This document shows positions 1 to 8,652 of a DNA stretch of 36,800 nt, in pieces. Origin of the DNA: Bacillota bacterium (lineage in GTDB: Bacteria > Bacillota > Clostridia > Lachnospirales > Lachnospiraceae); contig JAEZGY010000090.1 of assembly GCA_023416695.1 (NCBI GenBank), positions 1-36,800 of the forward strand, given 5' to 3'. Position numbers and translations under genes: made by a program. How positions within the stretch are numbered: the stretch's first letter is position 1; each line of letters starts with the position of its first letter. The notes under the pieces were generated by a model. The model was not told the DNA's origin, searched no databases, and was given only the letters and a program-made list of their open reading frames with translations.

Positions 1-2
1 TT

Positions 3-341
3 TCTACTACTCTTAAGGGATTAAAATATCCAAACTCCATTTCCTATATCGATAAAGCTTTAGTTGTGGTTAATACCAGCTGTGCTCAGGTTGCTGCCTC
101 CATGGAGGACAGTAAACTAGTAGAGCATTATCTTAAGCAAGGAATCACTCTTGCAAAAGCTTTTGATGCAGCACCAAATTATTCAGTTTGTAACATCAAA
201 TACTATAGCGGAAAAGATATGTCCATTGGTGATGATTTTGGAGAGAGTGCTCTGGAAGGAATGGAGTATCATATTAGTACATATGGCGGAGATAACACAT
301 TACTATCGGCTATTTTTAGGAGGTTAATGGATGAAGAATAA
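3..341 (+). CDS. C-terminal part of an unrecognised protein (5' end outside window)
   Basis: The reading frame is open from the first bases of the window and ends at TAA 339-341, giving about 112 residues of a C-terminus. An internal GTG at 66 could be read as a start, but the frame continues upstream without a stop and no ribosome binding site precedes it, so I treat the gene as truncated by the window edge. The piece looks helical (for example VEHYLKQGITLAKAFDA), in the manner of TPR-like helices, but I do not recognise a family. It overlaps the next gene by 11 bases, and that gene's AGGAGG site lies inside this one. The two are therefore probably one operon and translationally coupled, which suggests a function linked to the ABC exporter. 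No function is assigned. Confidence 0.6.
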   Translation, partial: STTLKGLKYPNSISYIDKALVVVNTSCAQVAASMEDSKLVEHYLKQGITLAKAFDAAPNYSVCNIKYYSGKDMSIGDDFGESALEGMEYHISTYGGDNTLLSAIFRRLMDEE

Positions 342-2049
342 CCAAGATCTTAGCAAAGAATTTAAAAAGCAGTTTTACAAAAACAACAAAGGTTCTTTTG
401 CCCTTGCACTGCTATCTATGCTTCTTCTAGCCTGTGGCAACCTACTAGTTTCTTGGATGCTACAGCAGATTATTGATGTAGCATCAGGAAATCCTGGTGC
501 TTTTTCTCTGCTACAACTCACATTCTTAAGCATGGCAATTACCATAGGTATTGTACTCTCTCTTATACTTCAATACCATTCAGCTCCACGATTTATTAAA
601 AAAGCAATACAACAATATAAGGATTTTGCATTTAAAAAGCTGACAGAAAAGAGCATGCATTCCTTTACGGCGGAGAATACCTCTACCTATGTGTCTGCCT
701 TATCCAATGATGCAACTAGTATAGAAAACAACTACCTGGCACAGCTCCTGCCCCTTGCTCAGGATTTATTTCTTTTTATTGGTGCCTTTGCACTTATGCT
801 TTACTATAGTCCGTTTCTTACTCTAATTGCCTTTTTACTATCCCTGTTTCCAGTTATCGCTTCTGTTTTAACTGGTAACCGCCTTGCTATTCAAGAAAAA
901 GTTGTATCCGACAAAAATGAAGGCTTTATAGATACTATAAAGGATATGCTATCTGGCTTTTCTGTAATTAAGAGCTTTCAATCAGAACGAGAAGCGGTTA
1001 AGTTATTTTCTTCTAGTAATTTAGATGCTGAGGAGGCGAAATGTAAACGACGTAAACTAGAAATTCTAATTCTCACCTTAGGAACGGTAGCAGGAATTAT
1101 TGCACAATTTGGTGTCTTTATTGTAGGTGCATATCTTGTAACTACAGGAGATACGCTAACGGCTGGTGTAATTATTATCTTTGTCCAACTTATGAACTTT
1201 GTGATAAGTCCTATAGCATCTGTACCACAGATTCTTGCTGGTAAAAAAGCCATTAACACTCTACTTGACAAAATGGCCTCTGCCATTAACTCCAATGTTC
1301 GTAAGGAAGGTACAATGGTCCATACAAGCCTTGACACTGGCATTGAACTTAAGAACTTAACTTTTGCCTATGAAGAGGATAATCCAGTGTTAAGAGATAT
1401 TAATATGCAATTTGAAGCGGGTAAGAGCTACGCAATCGTTGGTAGCTCTGGCAGTGGCAAATCTACATTATTGAATCTTTTGGCAGGAGCTTATGAGAAC
1501 TATGGCGGTGAGATCCTTTATGATAGGGCTGAGCTTCGCTCCATAACCTCTGATAGCTTATATGATTTACTATCTATTGTTCAGCAAAATGTGTTTATTT
1601 TCAATAACTCTGTACTTCATAACATTACAATGTTTCGAGAATTTGAAGAGATGAAACTTATGGAGGCAATTCATATGGCTGGGCTTGATTCCTTACTCTC
1701 AGAACGAGGAATGGACTATCCATGTGGGGAAAATGGCAATGGTCTCTCTGGTGGAGAACGTCAAAGAATCTCCATTGCCCGTTGTCTACTTCGAAACACT
1801 CCAATTATGTTAGTAGATGAAGCCACTGCCTCATTAGATGCTAAGACTTCCTTTGAAATCTCTAATTCTATTCTAGATATGAAAGGGCTTACACGTATTG
1901 TTGTCACTCATAAGCTAGAGGAACCTCTATTGCAAAAATATGATAAGATCTATGTATTAAAGGATGGCCTGGTAAATGAAAGTGGCAGCTTTTCTGAGTT
2001 AATGGATCAAAAGGCTTACTTCTACTCGCTATTTACCCTATCACAATAA
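331..2049 (+). CDS. ABC transporter, fused permease and ATP-binding protein (exporter type)
   Basis: This 572-residue half-transporter has an N-terminal membrane domain (about residues 20-305, several hydrophobic helices) and a C-terminal nucleotide-binding domain. In the ATPase the Walker A motif GSSGSGKST is at 371-379, the signature LSGGE at about 472, the Walker B IMLVDE with its catalytic Glu at about 492-497, and the switch His in VVTHK near 527. All key residues are present, so it should hydrolyse ATP and work as a homodimer or with a partner. The substrate cannot be told from sequence; drugs, lipids and peptides are all known for this family. The start ATG at 331 has AGGAGG at 318-323, seven bases away and inside the preceding gene. 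A bidirectional terminator follows at once. Confidence 0.93.
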   Translation: MKNNQDLSKEFKKQFYKNNKGSFALALLSMLLLACGNLLVSWMLQQIIDVASGNPGAFSLLQLTFLSMAITIGIVLSLILQYHSAPRFIKKAIQQYKDFAFKKLTEKSMHSFTAENTSTYVSALSNDATSIENNYLAQLLPLAQDLFLFIGAFALMLYYSPFLTLIAFLLSLFPVIASVLTGNRLAIQEKVVSDKNEGFIDTIKDMLSGFSVIKSFQSEREAVKLFSSSNLDAEEAKCKRRKLEILILTLGTVAGIIAQFGVFIVGAYLVTTGDTLTAGVIIIFVQLMNFVISPIASVPQILAGKKAINTLLDKMASAINSNVRKEGTMVHTSLDTGIELKNLTFAYEEDNPVLRDINMQFEAGKSYAIVGSSGSGKSTLLNLLAGAYENYGGEILYDRAELRSITSDSLYDLLSIVQQNVFIFNNSVLHNITMFREFEEMKLMEAIHMAGLDSLLSERGMDYPCGENGNGLSGGERQRISIARCLLRNTPIMLVDEATASLDAKTSFEISNSILDMKGLTRIVVTHKLEEPLLQKYDKIYVLKDGLVNESGSFSELMDQKAYFYSLFTLSQ

Positions 2050-2055
2050 GAAAAT

Positions 2056-2098
2056 GGCTGTACTCTGCAAACATATGCAGTGTACAGCCTCTTTTTAT
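2056..2098. terminator. Bidirectional intrinsic terminator between the ABC transporter and dnaB
   Basis: The arms GGCTGTAC and GTACAGCC, extended inward by CTGCA and TGCAG, form a hairpin. It is followed by CTTTTT on the + strand and by an A/T-rich run read as T on the - strand. It lies between two converging genes and can serve both. Confidence 0.85.
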
Positions 2099-2102
2099 AT
2101 TT

Positions 2103-3458
2103 TTATTCTTCTTGGCGATCGTAATAGCTACGATCAAGATTTGCAAATTTCGTGTATTCGGAAAGCCATCTAAGTTTAACAGTACCGGTAGGACCATTTC
2201 TCTGCTTACCTATAATAATCTCAGAGACACCGGCATCCTTGGACTCCTTGTTATAGTAGTCATCACGATAAATAAACATAACAACGTCGGCATCCTGCTC
2301 AATGGCACCAGATTCACGTAAATCTGACATCATAGGTCGTTTATCTGGTCTTTGTTCAACGGCACGGCTCAACTGAGATAAGGCAATCACAGGAGCGTTT
2401 ACCTCTCTTGCGATGGACTTTAAGGAACGAGAAATCTCCGCAATCTCCTGTTGCTTAGACTCTGCTCTACGACTTCCCCCTGACATCAGCTGCAGGTAGT
2501 CAATAATGATAAGCCCTAGGTTGTTCTCAAGCTTTAGTTTACGACACTTACTTCTAAGCTCCTGAACAGTAATACCCGGTGTATCGTCAATAATAAGACT
2601 AGAATCACCAATATCCTTGGCAGACTCTACAATCTTCATCCAATCCTCATCCTGTAAATCACCAGTACGAATAGACTGGGAATCCACCTTTGAATTCATA
2701 GAGATAATACGTTTTACTAACTGATCCTTACTCATTTCCAAAGAAAATATAACAGTGGAAGTCTTCTGCTTTACTGCAACATGCTCTGCTATGTTTAGGA
2801 CAAAAGCTGTCTTACCCATAGAAGGTCTAGCTGCCACAATAATTAAATCCGAAGGCTGCAAACCTGCTGTCTTATAATCCAAATCGTAAAACCCGGTAGG
2901 AACACCTGTTACACTTCCCTTGTTCTTAGCAGCTGCCTCAATGCTTTCTAAGGATTGAATGACAATATCCTTAATGCTAATAAAATCTCCCGTTGAACGA
3001 TTCTGTACAATATCAAAAACTTGTTTCTCAGCACTTTCTAAAATAGCTTCTGTCTTTTCTTTATTAAGATAACAATCACTGGCTATCCCCTCTGTTATCT
3101 TAATCAACCGTCTTAAAAGCGCCTTTTCCTTTACTATATTGGCATAGTGTTTTACATTGGCTGAGGTAGGAACTGCACTGACCAGTTCTCTAATAAACTC
3201 TACGCTACAAAGCTCTTCTGGAATATCCTTCTCCTTCACCTTATCCTGAAGTGTTACCAAATCTACTGGCTTGCCAGCATTATAAAGCTCTAACATTGCA
3301 TCATATAATATGCCATACTGATTTTGATAAAAATCTTCCCCTATTAACAATTCAGAGGCAGTAGTTATGGCATCCTTATCCATAATCATGGAGCCAATTA
3401 CAGATCTCTCTGCCTCAATATTATGGGGAAGTACCCTTTTAATCAATGCCTCTTCCAT
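2103..3458 (-). CDS. dnaB: Replicative DNA helicase DnaB
   Basis: This 451-residue hexameric 5'-3' helicase unwinds DNA at the replication fork. The N-terminal DnaB domain begins LPHNIEAERSVIGSM, as in Firmicute homologues. The C-terminal RecA-like domain has the Walker A ARPSMGKTAF at about residues 208-217, the Walker B hydrophobic strand LIIIDYLQLM, and the RPMMSDLRESGAIEQDADVV segment typical of the family. The length is normal. It is the last gene of gdpP-rplI-dnaB, an order conserved in Firmicutes, with 28 bases between rplI and its ATG. The converging ABC gene ends 53 bases away, with a shared terminator in between. Confidence 0.97.
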   Translation of the reverse strand: MEEALIKRVLPHNIEAERSVIGSMIMDKDAITTASELLIGEDFYQNQYGILYDAMLELYNAGKPVDLVTLQDKVKEKDIPEELCSVEFIRELVSAVPTSANVKHYANIVKEKALLRRLIKITEGIASDCYLNKEKTEAILESAEKQVFDIVQNRSTGDFISIKDIVIQSLESIEAAAKNKGSVTGVPTGFYDLDYKTAGLQPSDLIIVAARPSMGKTAFVLNIAEHVAVKQKTSTVIFSLEMSKDQLVKRIISMNSKVDSQSIRTGDLQDEDWMKIVESAKDIGDSSLIIDDTPGITVQELRSKCRKLKLENNLGLIIIDYLQLMSGGSRRAESKQQEIAEISRSLKSIAREVNAPVIALSQLSRAVEQRPDKRPMMSDLRESGAIEQDADVVMFIYRDDYYNKESKDAGVSEIIIGKQRNGPTGTVKLRWLSEYTKFANLDRSYYDRQEE

Positions 3459-3486
3459 GATTATCTCCTACTCTTTCCTCACTTGT

Positions 3487-3933
3487 CTAAGCTTCTACTA
3501 CTTTTACCTTAAGCTCACCATTTACCTTAGGGTGAATCTTTATAGTCACCATATAAGTTCCAATGCTCTTAATTGGATCCTTTAACTGCATTTTCTTCTT
3601 ATCAATCTCAAGTCCTAACTGTTCCTTGGCAGCCACGGATATTTCCTTGGTGGATACAGAACCAAAGGTTCTTCCATCACTACCCGCTTTCAGTTTAACT
3701 TCCACTGATTTCTCTTTTAAACTCTCTGCAAAAGCCTTTGCTTGTTCTAATTGCTCTTGCTTTAACTTCTCTTCGTTAGCCTTTTGTAGCTTTAAGTCAT
3801 TTTTATTTTTGTTAGTTGCTTCTATTCCTAACTTCTTAGGGATGATAAAGTTTCTAGCATAGCCTTCATTGACACTTACTATGTCTCCTTTTTTCCCTAA
3901 CGTCTTAACATCCTGTAGTAAAATTACATCCAT
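3487..3933 (-). CDS. rplI: 50S ribosomal protein L9
   Basis: This 148-residue large-subunit protein has the L9 N-terminal domain MDVILLQDVKTLGKKGDIV, followed by VNEGYARNFIIPKKLG, then the long charged connecting helix (about residues 40-75) and the C-terminal domain ending in LKVKVVEA. The length is normal. The start codon lies two bases after the gdpP stop (TAG at 3936-3938), and its AGGAG site lies within the end of gdpP, so the two are almost certainly co-transcribed and translationally coupled. Confidence 0.97.
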   Translation of the reverse strand: MDVILLQDVKTLGKKGDIVSVNEGYARNFIIPKKLGIEATNKNKNDLKLQKANEEKLKQEQLEQAKAFAESLKEKSVEVKLKAGSDGRTFGSVSTKEISVAAKEQLGLEIDKKKMQLKDPIKSIGTYMVTIKIHPKVNGELKVKVVEA

Positions 3934-3935
3934 TT

Positions 3936-5993
3936 CTAAATTGCTCCTTCCTGTATCATATCCTGTAGTGTCTTTTTAATGCTCTCTTTCGCTTGCTCCA
4001 TGGTACAGTTCTCAAGCTGAGCACCCGCTACTGTCATATGACCACCACCACCTAAGCGCTCCATTACAATCTGTACATTCATCTCATCGATAGAACGAGC
4101 ACTTACATAAATCTTATTATTAAAATGAGTTAATACAAAGCTTGCCTTAATACCAACAATATTAAGAAGCTCATTGGCTACCTGTGCACCTAACACTGTA
4201 GGACTTTCTACGCCTTCACTAGCACTGACAGCTATGGCATATTGATTTAAGAACACCTCTGCTCCACTTAATGCTTCAGCTTTCTTAACGTAATCTACCA
4301 TATCGGTACGGAAGGATTTGCGAACTCTTGTAACGTCTGCTCCACTTCTCCTTAAGTATGCAGCTGCTTCAAAAGTTCTAACCCCTGTCTTCACTAGGAA
4401 GTTGTTAGTATCTATAACCATGCCAGAATACATAGCATCTGCTTCTAAAGACTTAACCTTTAGATTATCATCGGTATATTGAAGTATCTCTGCTACCATC
4501 TCACAAGTAGAAGAAGCATAAGGCTCTATATAGGATAATACAGCATTTTGAACCACTTCACCAGTCTGACGATGGTGATCTAGTACTACGATTGTTCTAG
4601 TCATATTTAATAACTCAGGACACTCTGTATAAGTTGGACGATTTACATCTACAATTACCAAAAGAGTATTTTCATTGGTAACCTCCATGGCTCTCGTACT
4701 ATTAAGAAACATGTCCTCCTCATACTCTGGATTATTCATAAATCTAGATATAATCGGTCTTACACTCTTAGTAATCTCATTGATTACTATATAAGCACGT
4801 TTATTCAAGGTTTTTGCCACACGATAAATACCAATAGCAGCACCAAAGGAATCCACATCCCCAATGGCGTGTCCCATAATTACAACATTGTCCTTACCTT
4901 CTATCAATTCTCTTAAGGCATGGGCTTTTACTCGGGCTTTCACACGGGTATTCTTCTCCACCTGCATGCTTTTGCCACCATAATACTGAATCTTATCTCC
5001 TTCTTTTACTACTACTTGGTCTCCACCACGTCCTAAAGCAAGGTCAATGGCTGCACGGGCATTCTCATAACCCTTCAAATAAGTATCTGCATTTACACCA
5101 AGTCCCATACTTAAGGTAACTGCCATATCATTACCGATATTTACTCCTCTCACCTCATCCAAAAGAGAAAATCGACTATTCTGTAATTGAGGAAGGTATT
5201 TTTGCTTAAAGATAACGATATACTTGTCCTTCTCTAACTTCTTAATAATGGCATCAATGCCCTGCATATGCTTATTAATCTTTCTGTCAACTAGGGCAAT
5301 TAAGAGGGAACGTCTAACTTCATCAATACTCTCAAGAGCCTCTTCATAATTATCAATATAAAGAAGACCTACTACTAGCCTTTGTTCTTGGTTTTCTTTA
5401 ATATATGTCTTTACTAACGTCTCGTCCATTAAGTAAATAGTATATAAAGTATCCACTCCCGATCCAAACACAAGATTTCTCTCCATGTTTATATCAGAGC
5501 CTTCAAACACCCCTGCTTCAATACTTCGTATAATAACTTTATAGTCTTTATCATTTAAAGATATCTGCTTCTCCACATCCATCTCTGTAGTCGGGAAAAT
5601 GTCACGGTAAATCTCAGGAAAGACATTCGTAATGCTTTTTCTTGCAGCCTTCTCATCTTGAATAATATCTCTAAATTCATCATTAGCCCATAACAAGTGC
5701 CCTTCTTGATCTAAGACACCGTATGGAAGCACTAGCTGTTTTAATAGTTTATTCTGAATGCTATTATAATTAGCCGAGTATTGTACTACTTCCCGTAAGA
5801 TAGTTGACCTTTTTGTAAAACATATCACTAATGACAATATTAAATAAAGTCCTGCATAAATAGACATAATAATACCGGCATCTGTGTTCACCATAAAGAT
5901 GCTGATTGTCATACTGATTACAATTAGTGATAAATAAACGGGCCACCTTAGATATACCTTCAGTGAACCGGTTAATTTTGCTTTTGGTTTCAT
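3936..5993 (-). CDS. gdpP: GdpP-type cyclic-di-AMP phosphodiesterase (DHH/DHHA1 family)
   Basis: This 685-residue membrane protein is of the GdpP/YybT type, which hydrolyses c-di-AMP and so controls cell-wall and potassium homeostasis in Firmicutes. Two membrane helices are visible at residues 12-60, then a PAS-like region (about 90-160) and a degenerate GGDEF-like region (about 170-320) without an intact GGDEF. The DHH domain follows, with the metal-binding GHAIGDVDSFGAA near 367-380 and VVLDHHRQ near 470. The DHHA1 domain carries GGGGHMTVAGA near 648. The catalytic His and Asp residues expected for DHH enzymes are present. The start ATG is preceded by AGGAG eight bases upstream. It heads the gdpP-rplI-dnaB operon. 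Confidence 0.93.
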   Translation of the reverse strand: MKPKAKLTGSLKVYLRWPVYLSLIVISMTISIFMVNTDAGIIMSIYAGLYLILSLVICFTKRSTILREVVQYSANYNSIQNKLLKQLVLPYGVLDQEGHLLWANDEFRDIIQDEKAARKSITNVFPEIYRDIFPTTEMDVEKQISLNDKDYKVIIRSIEAGVFEGSDINMERNLVFGSGVDTLYTIYLMDETLVKTYIKENQEQRLVVGLLYIDNYEEALESIDEVRRSLLIALVDRKINKHMQGIDAIIKKLEKDKYIVIFKQKYLPQLQNSRFSLLDEVRGVNIGNDMAVTLSMGLGVNADTYLKGYENARAAIDLALGRGGDQVVVKEGDKIQYYGGKSMQVEKNTRVKARVKAHALRELIEGKDNVVIMGHAIGDVDSFGAAIGIYRVAKTLNKRAYIVINEITKSVRPIISRFMNNPEYEEDMFLNSTRAMEVTNENTLLVIVDVNRPTYTECPELLNMTRTIVVLDHHRQTGEVVQNAVLSYIEPYASSTCEMVAEILQYTDDNLKVKSLEADAMYSGMVIDTNNFLVKTGVRTFEAAAYLRRSGADVTRVRKSFRTDMVDYVKKAEALSGAEVFLNQYAIAVSASEGVESPTVLGAQVANELLNIVGIKASFVLTHFNNKIYVSARSIDEMNVQIVMERLGGGGHMTVAGAQLENCTMEQAKESIKKTLQDMIQEGAI

Positions 5994-6051
5994 CCTTACA
6001 TCTCCTGTATTCTATCTGGTAATACATGCACATCTTAACGGACTATAAAAT

Positions 6052-6057
6052 ATTATA
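6052..6057 (-). promoter_or_regulatory. Candidate -10 box (TATAAT) for gdpP-rplI-dnaB
   Basis: Read on the - strand, a perfect TATAAT lies about 60 bases upstream of the gdpP start. No convincing -35 box is visible at 16-18 bases, so the assignment rests on the -10 box and its position. Confidence 0.45.
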
Positions 6058-6270
6058 TCATTTTTCCCTATGATAGAAAAGAAGAATTTAAGTGGTTAGT
6101 AAGCTCTGTTAATAAATTGCATAAATATAATTAAATTTACCATGTATTCACAGTCATGGTGCTGTTTTTGTATTATTGATATAGTTTACTGTTTTACTAC
6201 ATAACTTTGCACTAGATTAATACGTCTACATAATACTAAGCACCAACAATAATTAAAAAGGGAGAATGTA

Positions 6271-8013
6271 ATGAAAAATCTATCAAAAAAACTTAGTTGC
6301 TTTATCGTCACTCTTGCCGCTGCATTTCTATTTGTTACTGTAGCTCCACTTAGTCCTATAGGGATTGAGAACACAAATGTTGCAGTAGCCGCTACGAAAA
6401 TTAACGTAACGAAGGTTAATCTACCAAAAGGAAGCACTTACAAGTTACAAATGACTGGCACTAAGGCAACTGTAGTATGGTCCACCTCTAACAAGGCTGT
6501 TGCTACTGTAAAAAATGGCGTAGTTACCGGTAAAAAGGCTGGTAAAGCTGTTATTACTGCAAAGGTAGGCAAAAAAAAGTATACTTGTACCGTTACCGTA
6601 TTAGGATACAAAGTTAATTCTAACAACGTAATTATGACCAAGGGAAAAACCTATACTCTAAAATTAAGTGGAACTTCTAAAAAGGATAAGATTAGTTACA
6701 AATCCAATAAAACCTCAATTGCTACAGTTAATGCAAAAACCGGGAAAATTACAGCAAAGAATAATGGTTCTGCTACCATTACCGTTACTGTTGGAAAAAC
6801 ATCATTTCCTGTAATAGTAAAAGTAGAGACACCTTCTATGAGTAAAACAAAGATCACTTTAGCCCCAAAAAAGACATATACATTAAAAGTAAATTCTGCT
6901 AGAACGCCAAAATGGAAATCTAACAATACCTCCGTTGCTACAGTAAGTAGTTAAGGCAAAGTAACTGCTGTTAAAAAAGGTTCAGCAGTAATTACTGCTA
7001 CGTTAAGCGACCGAGTGTTAAGTTGTACCGTTAACGTTGGTTATACCACTGTTATTAACTGCCCAAGTACTATTACTATAGGATTAGGAGAAACAAAGAC
7101 TTATACCATGACTGCAGGTGACAGTTTTAAATATGCTGCTACCAATGGTTTTGTTTACCCTTCTGTCTCTCCTAGCTGGTTTTATGCAGGAGATAATTTA
7201 ACTTTAAAAGTAATAGGAGAATACGTTGGTAGTGATACCCTCACCTTTACAAGTGAAGGCGGTTGGAAGAAGGTCGTAAATGTTAATGTAACTGGAAAAG
7301 CCATTCCTGCTTCCTCTGTTAGTGAGACAATCAACAATGTAAAGATTTCTAATGTAAAGGCATATAAGGGAACCAACAATAACTGGTTGAATGTTCAATT
7401 TAACTGGACAAATAACAGTACACTAACACTAAATGAGCAATGGGTAGAATATACATTCTATGATGCAGCAGGTACCGAAATAAGAACTTATTCTGCATAC
7501 GTAAAAAACCCAGTACAAGGAATGACATATACTTTAAATGAAAACTTTGATCCATCCATTTATACTTGGACTTCTAATGCTGCTAGTGTGAAAGTAACGG
7601 CAGTTGATAATAAATTTGTAGACAGCCTTGTTGGCAGTGTAGTTTCGCCAAATGTAAAAGTAACCTGGGAAACAAAAGTAGCAGGTATGCAAATATCTGA
7701 TACAGTGTTTAAACAAAGCTATAGAACCTATACTTACAGTGACACTGAATATAGTTATAGTAACGTATATGACTTTACCTATAGCTTTACTTTAAAGAAT
7801 ACCTCTTCAACGAATGCAACAGCCTATTGCTATTATTATTTCTATGACAAAGAGGGTAACTTAATTGCACAGAAATACGAAGATTATGATAGAAAATCTG
7901 TAGATGCCAATAGTTCCACCAATGTGACTAATACACTATATCCAATTTACGGTGGTATAAAATATGGCGATATTGCTTCTATAAAAATAGTCATTTATCC
8001 AACCTATCAATAA
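6271..8013 (+). pseudogene. Secreted Big_2 (bacterial Ig-like) protein, interrupted by an in-frame TAA
   Basis: The reading frame starts at ATG 6271 (site GGGAG ten bases upstream) and codes for a signal peptide (hydrophobic stretch about residues 10-30, likely cut near VAVAATK). Three Big_2-like Ig domains follow at about 40-112, 113-190 and 190-257, then a C-terminal region with two similar beta-rich repeats, each containing an FYD or FYDKEG turn. TAA at 6952-6954 (codon 228) cuts domain 3, but the same frame continues directly afterwards to 8013 with clear homology: GKVTAVKKGSAVITA here against GKVTAIKTGSIIITA in the paralogue at 8653-10002, where the stop position is Ser in SNSGK. A single base change (such as TCA to TAA) would explain it. 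Full length would be 579 residues plus the stop position. It is either a recent pseudogene, a read-through product, two proteins, or a sequencing error. It is probably an envelope or surface protein; the function is unknown. Confidence 0.8.
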
Positions 8014-8053
8014 TAATTCTATTTAATTACTAACCTATATTATAACTTCTAGT

Positions 8054-8098
8054 AAAGGTTCTGTCTCATAGTTTAATCTGTGAAACAGAACCTTTTTC
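8054..8098 (+). terminator. Intrinsic terminator after the interrupted Big_2 gene
   Basis: Arms AAAGGTTCTGT (8054-8064) and ACAGAACCTTTTT (8085-8097) form a strong stem with a T-run, 40 bases after the stop at 8013. The presence of the terminator supports the view that 6271-8013 was one gene. Confidence 0.85.
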
Positions 8099-8146
8099 TG
8101 TCGGCTTTACATAATCCTTATTAGCCTTAAATAAGGAACTAGAGAA

Positions 8147-8388
8147 GTGGCCATGTTCCTTTTTGTCACAGTATTTCCTCTATATACTGTAGCTACTAAG
8201 GCTCTTTCCATATCTATTTCTTTGATAAGGACGGCAAAGAAATCCCACAGGAATATAGTAAACGTCTTTATGATTATATATCTCCTAGTGAAGTCAAAAC
8301 TGAATCTGGTTCATTATCTTATGTGGAGGGTGATCTAAAATTTGGTGAAGTCGTTTTCGTAAAAATTGTTGTTTCACGCTATGAATAG
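8147..8388 (+). pseudogene. Decayed third copy of the Big_2 secreted protein gene
   Basis: Two fragments of the neighbouring family can be read here in different frames. At about 8153-8200 the text FLFVTVFPL followed by VATK matches the signal-peptide region of both neighbours (FLFVTVAPL ... VAATK). At 8200-8388 the frame reads IYFFDKDGKEIPQEY ... LKFGEVVFVKIVV and ends at TAG 8386-8388. This matches the C-terminus of the first copy (YYFYDKEGNLIAQKY ... IKYGDIASIKIVI). All the Ig domains between are missing, so this is the product of a large internal deletion plus a frameshift. It retains its own terminator. No functional product is expected. Confidence 0.72.
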
Positions 8389-8428
8389 TAAACCATCTAC
8401 AAAACATAATTCAGTAAGTACCATAAAA

Positions 8429-8472
8429 TAAAGGGGTATCTCATTACAGCTGTTATGAGATACCCCTTTATG
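8429..8472 (+). terminator. Intrinsic terminator of the decayed Big_2 copy
   Basis: Arms AAGGGGTATCTCA (8431-8443) and TGAGATACCCCTTT (8456-8469) pair over 13 positions around a short loop, with T-rich sequence after it. It lies 40 bases after the remnant's stop, the same spacing as in the first copy. Confidence 0.8.
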
Positions 8473-8652
8473 GCACTTCCTCTAGTAATACATGCATATC
8501 TTATGTATATGATTAGAATCCAATGTATTGACATGGTGGAGATTTATTAGGTATCATGATATTGATCATAGTAATATTACATAGTATTGCACTATACAAT
8601 TAAGCCTACATAACGCTTACCACTACGAAAATATACAATAATGGAGAATGTT

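Noticed and set aside
6186..6954. Open frames on the - strand opposite the Big_2 genes
   Set aside because: They mirror the low-complexity, Thr/Val/Lys-rich coding of the real genes and lack ribosome binding sites.
7015..8013. Separate gene starting at 7015 (GTG) after the TAA
   Set aside because: No ribosome binding site and the frame is continuous with the upstream gene in alignment to the paralogue; better read as the rest of one gene.
8054..8470. Hairpins between Big_2 genes as a CRISPR-like or mobile repeat
   Set aside because: They differ in sequence, each follows a gene end and has a T-run, so they are terminators.
8641..8652. ATG at 8641 as start of the intact Big_2 gene
   Set aside because: It overlaps the ribosome binding site that is conserved with the paralogue, whose start aligns with 8653.
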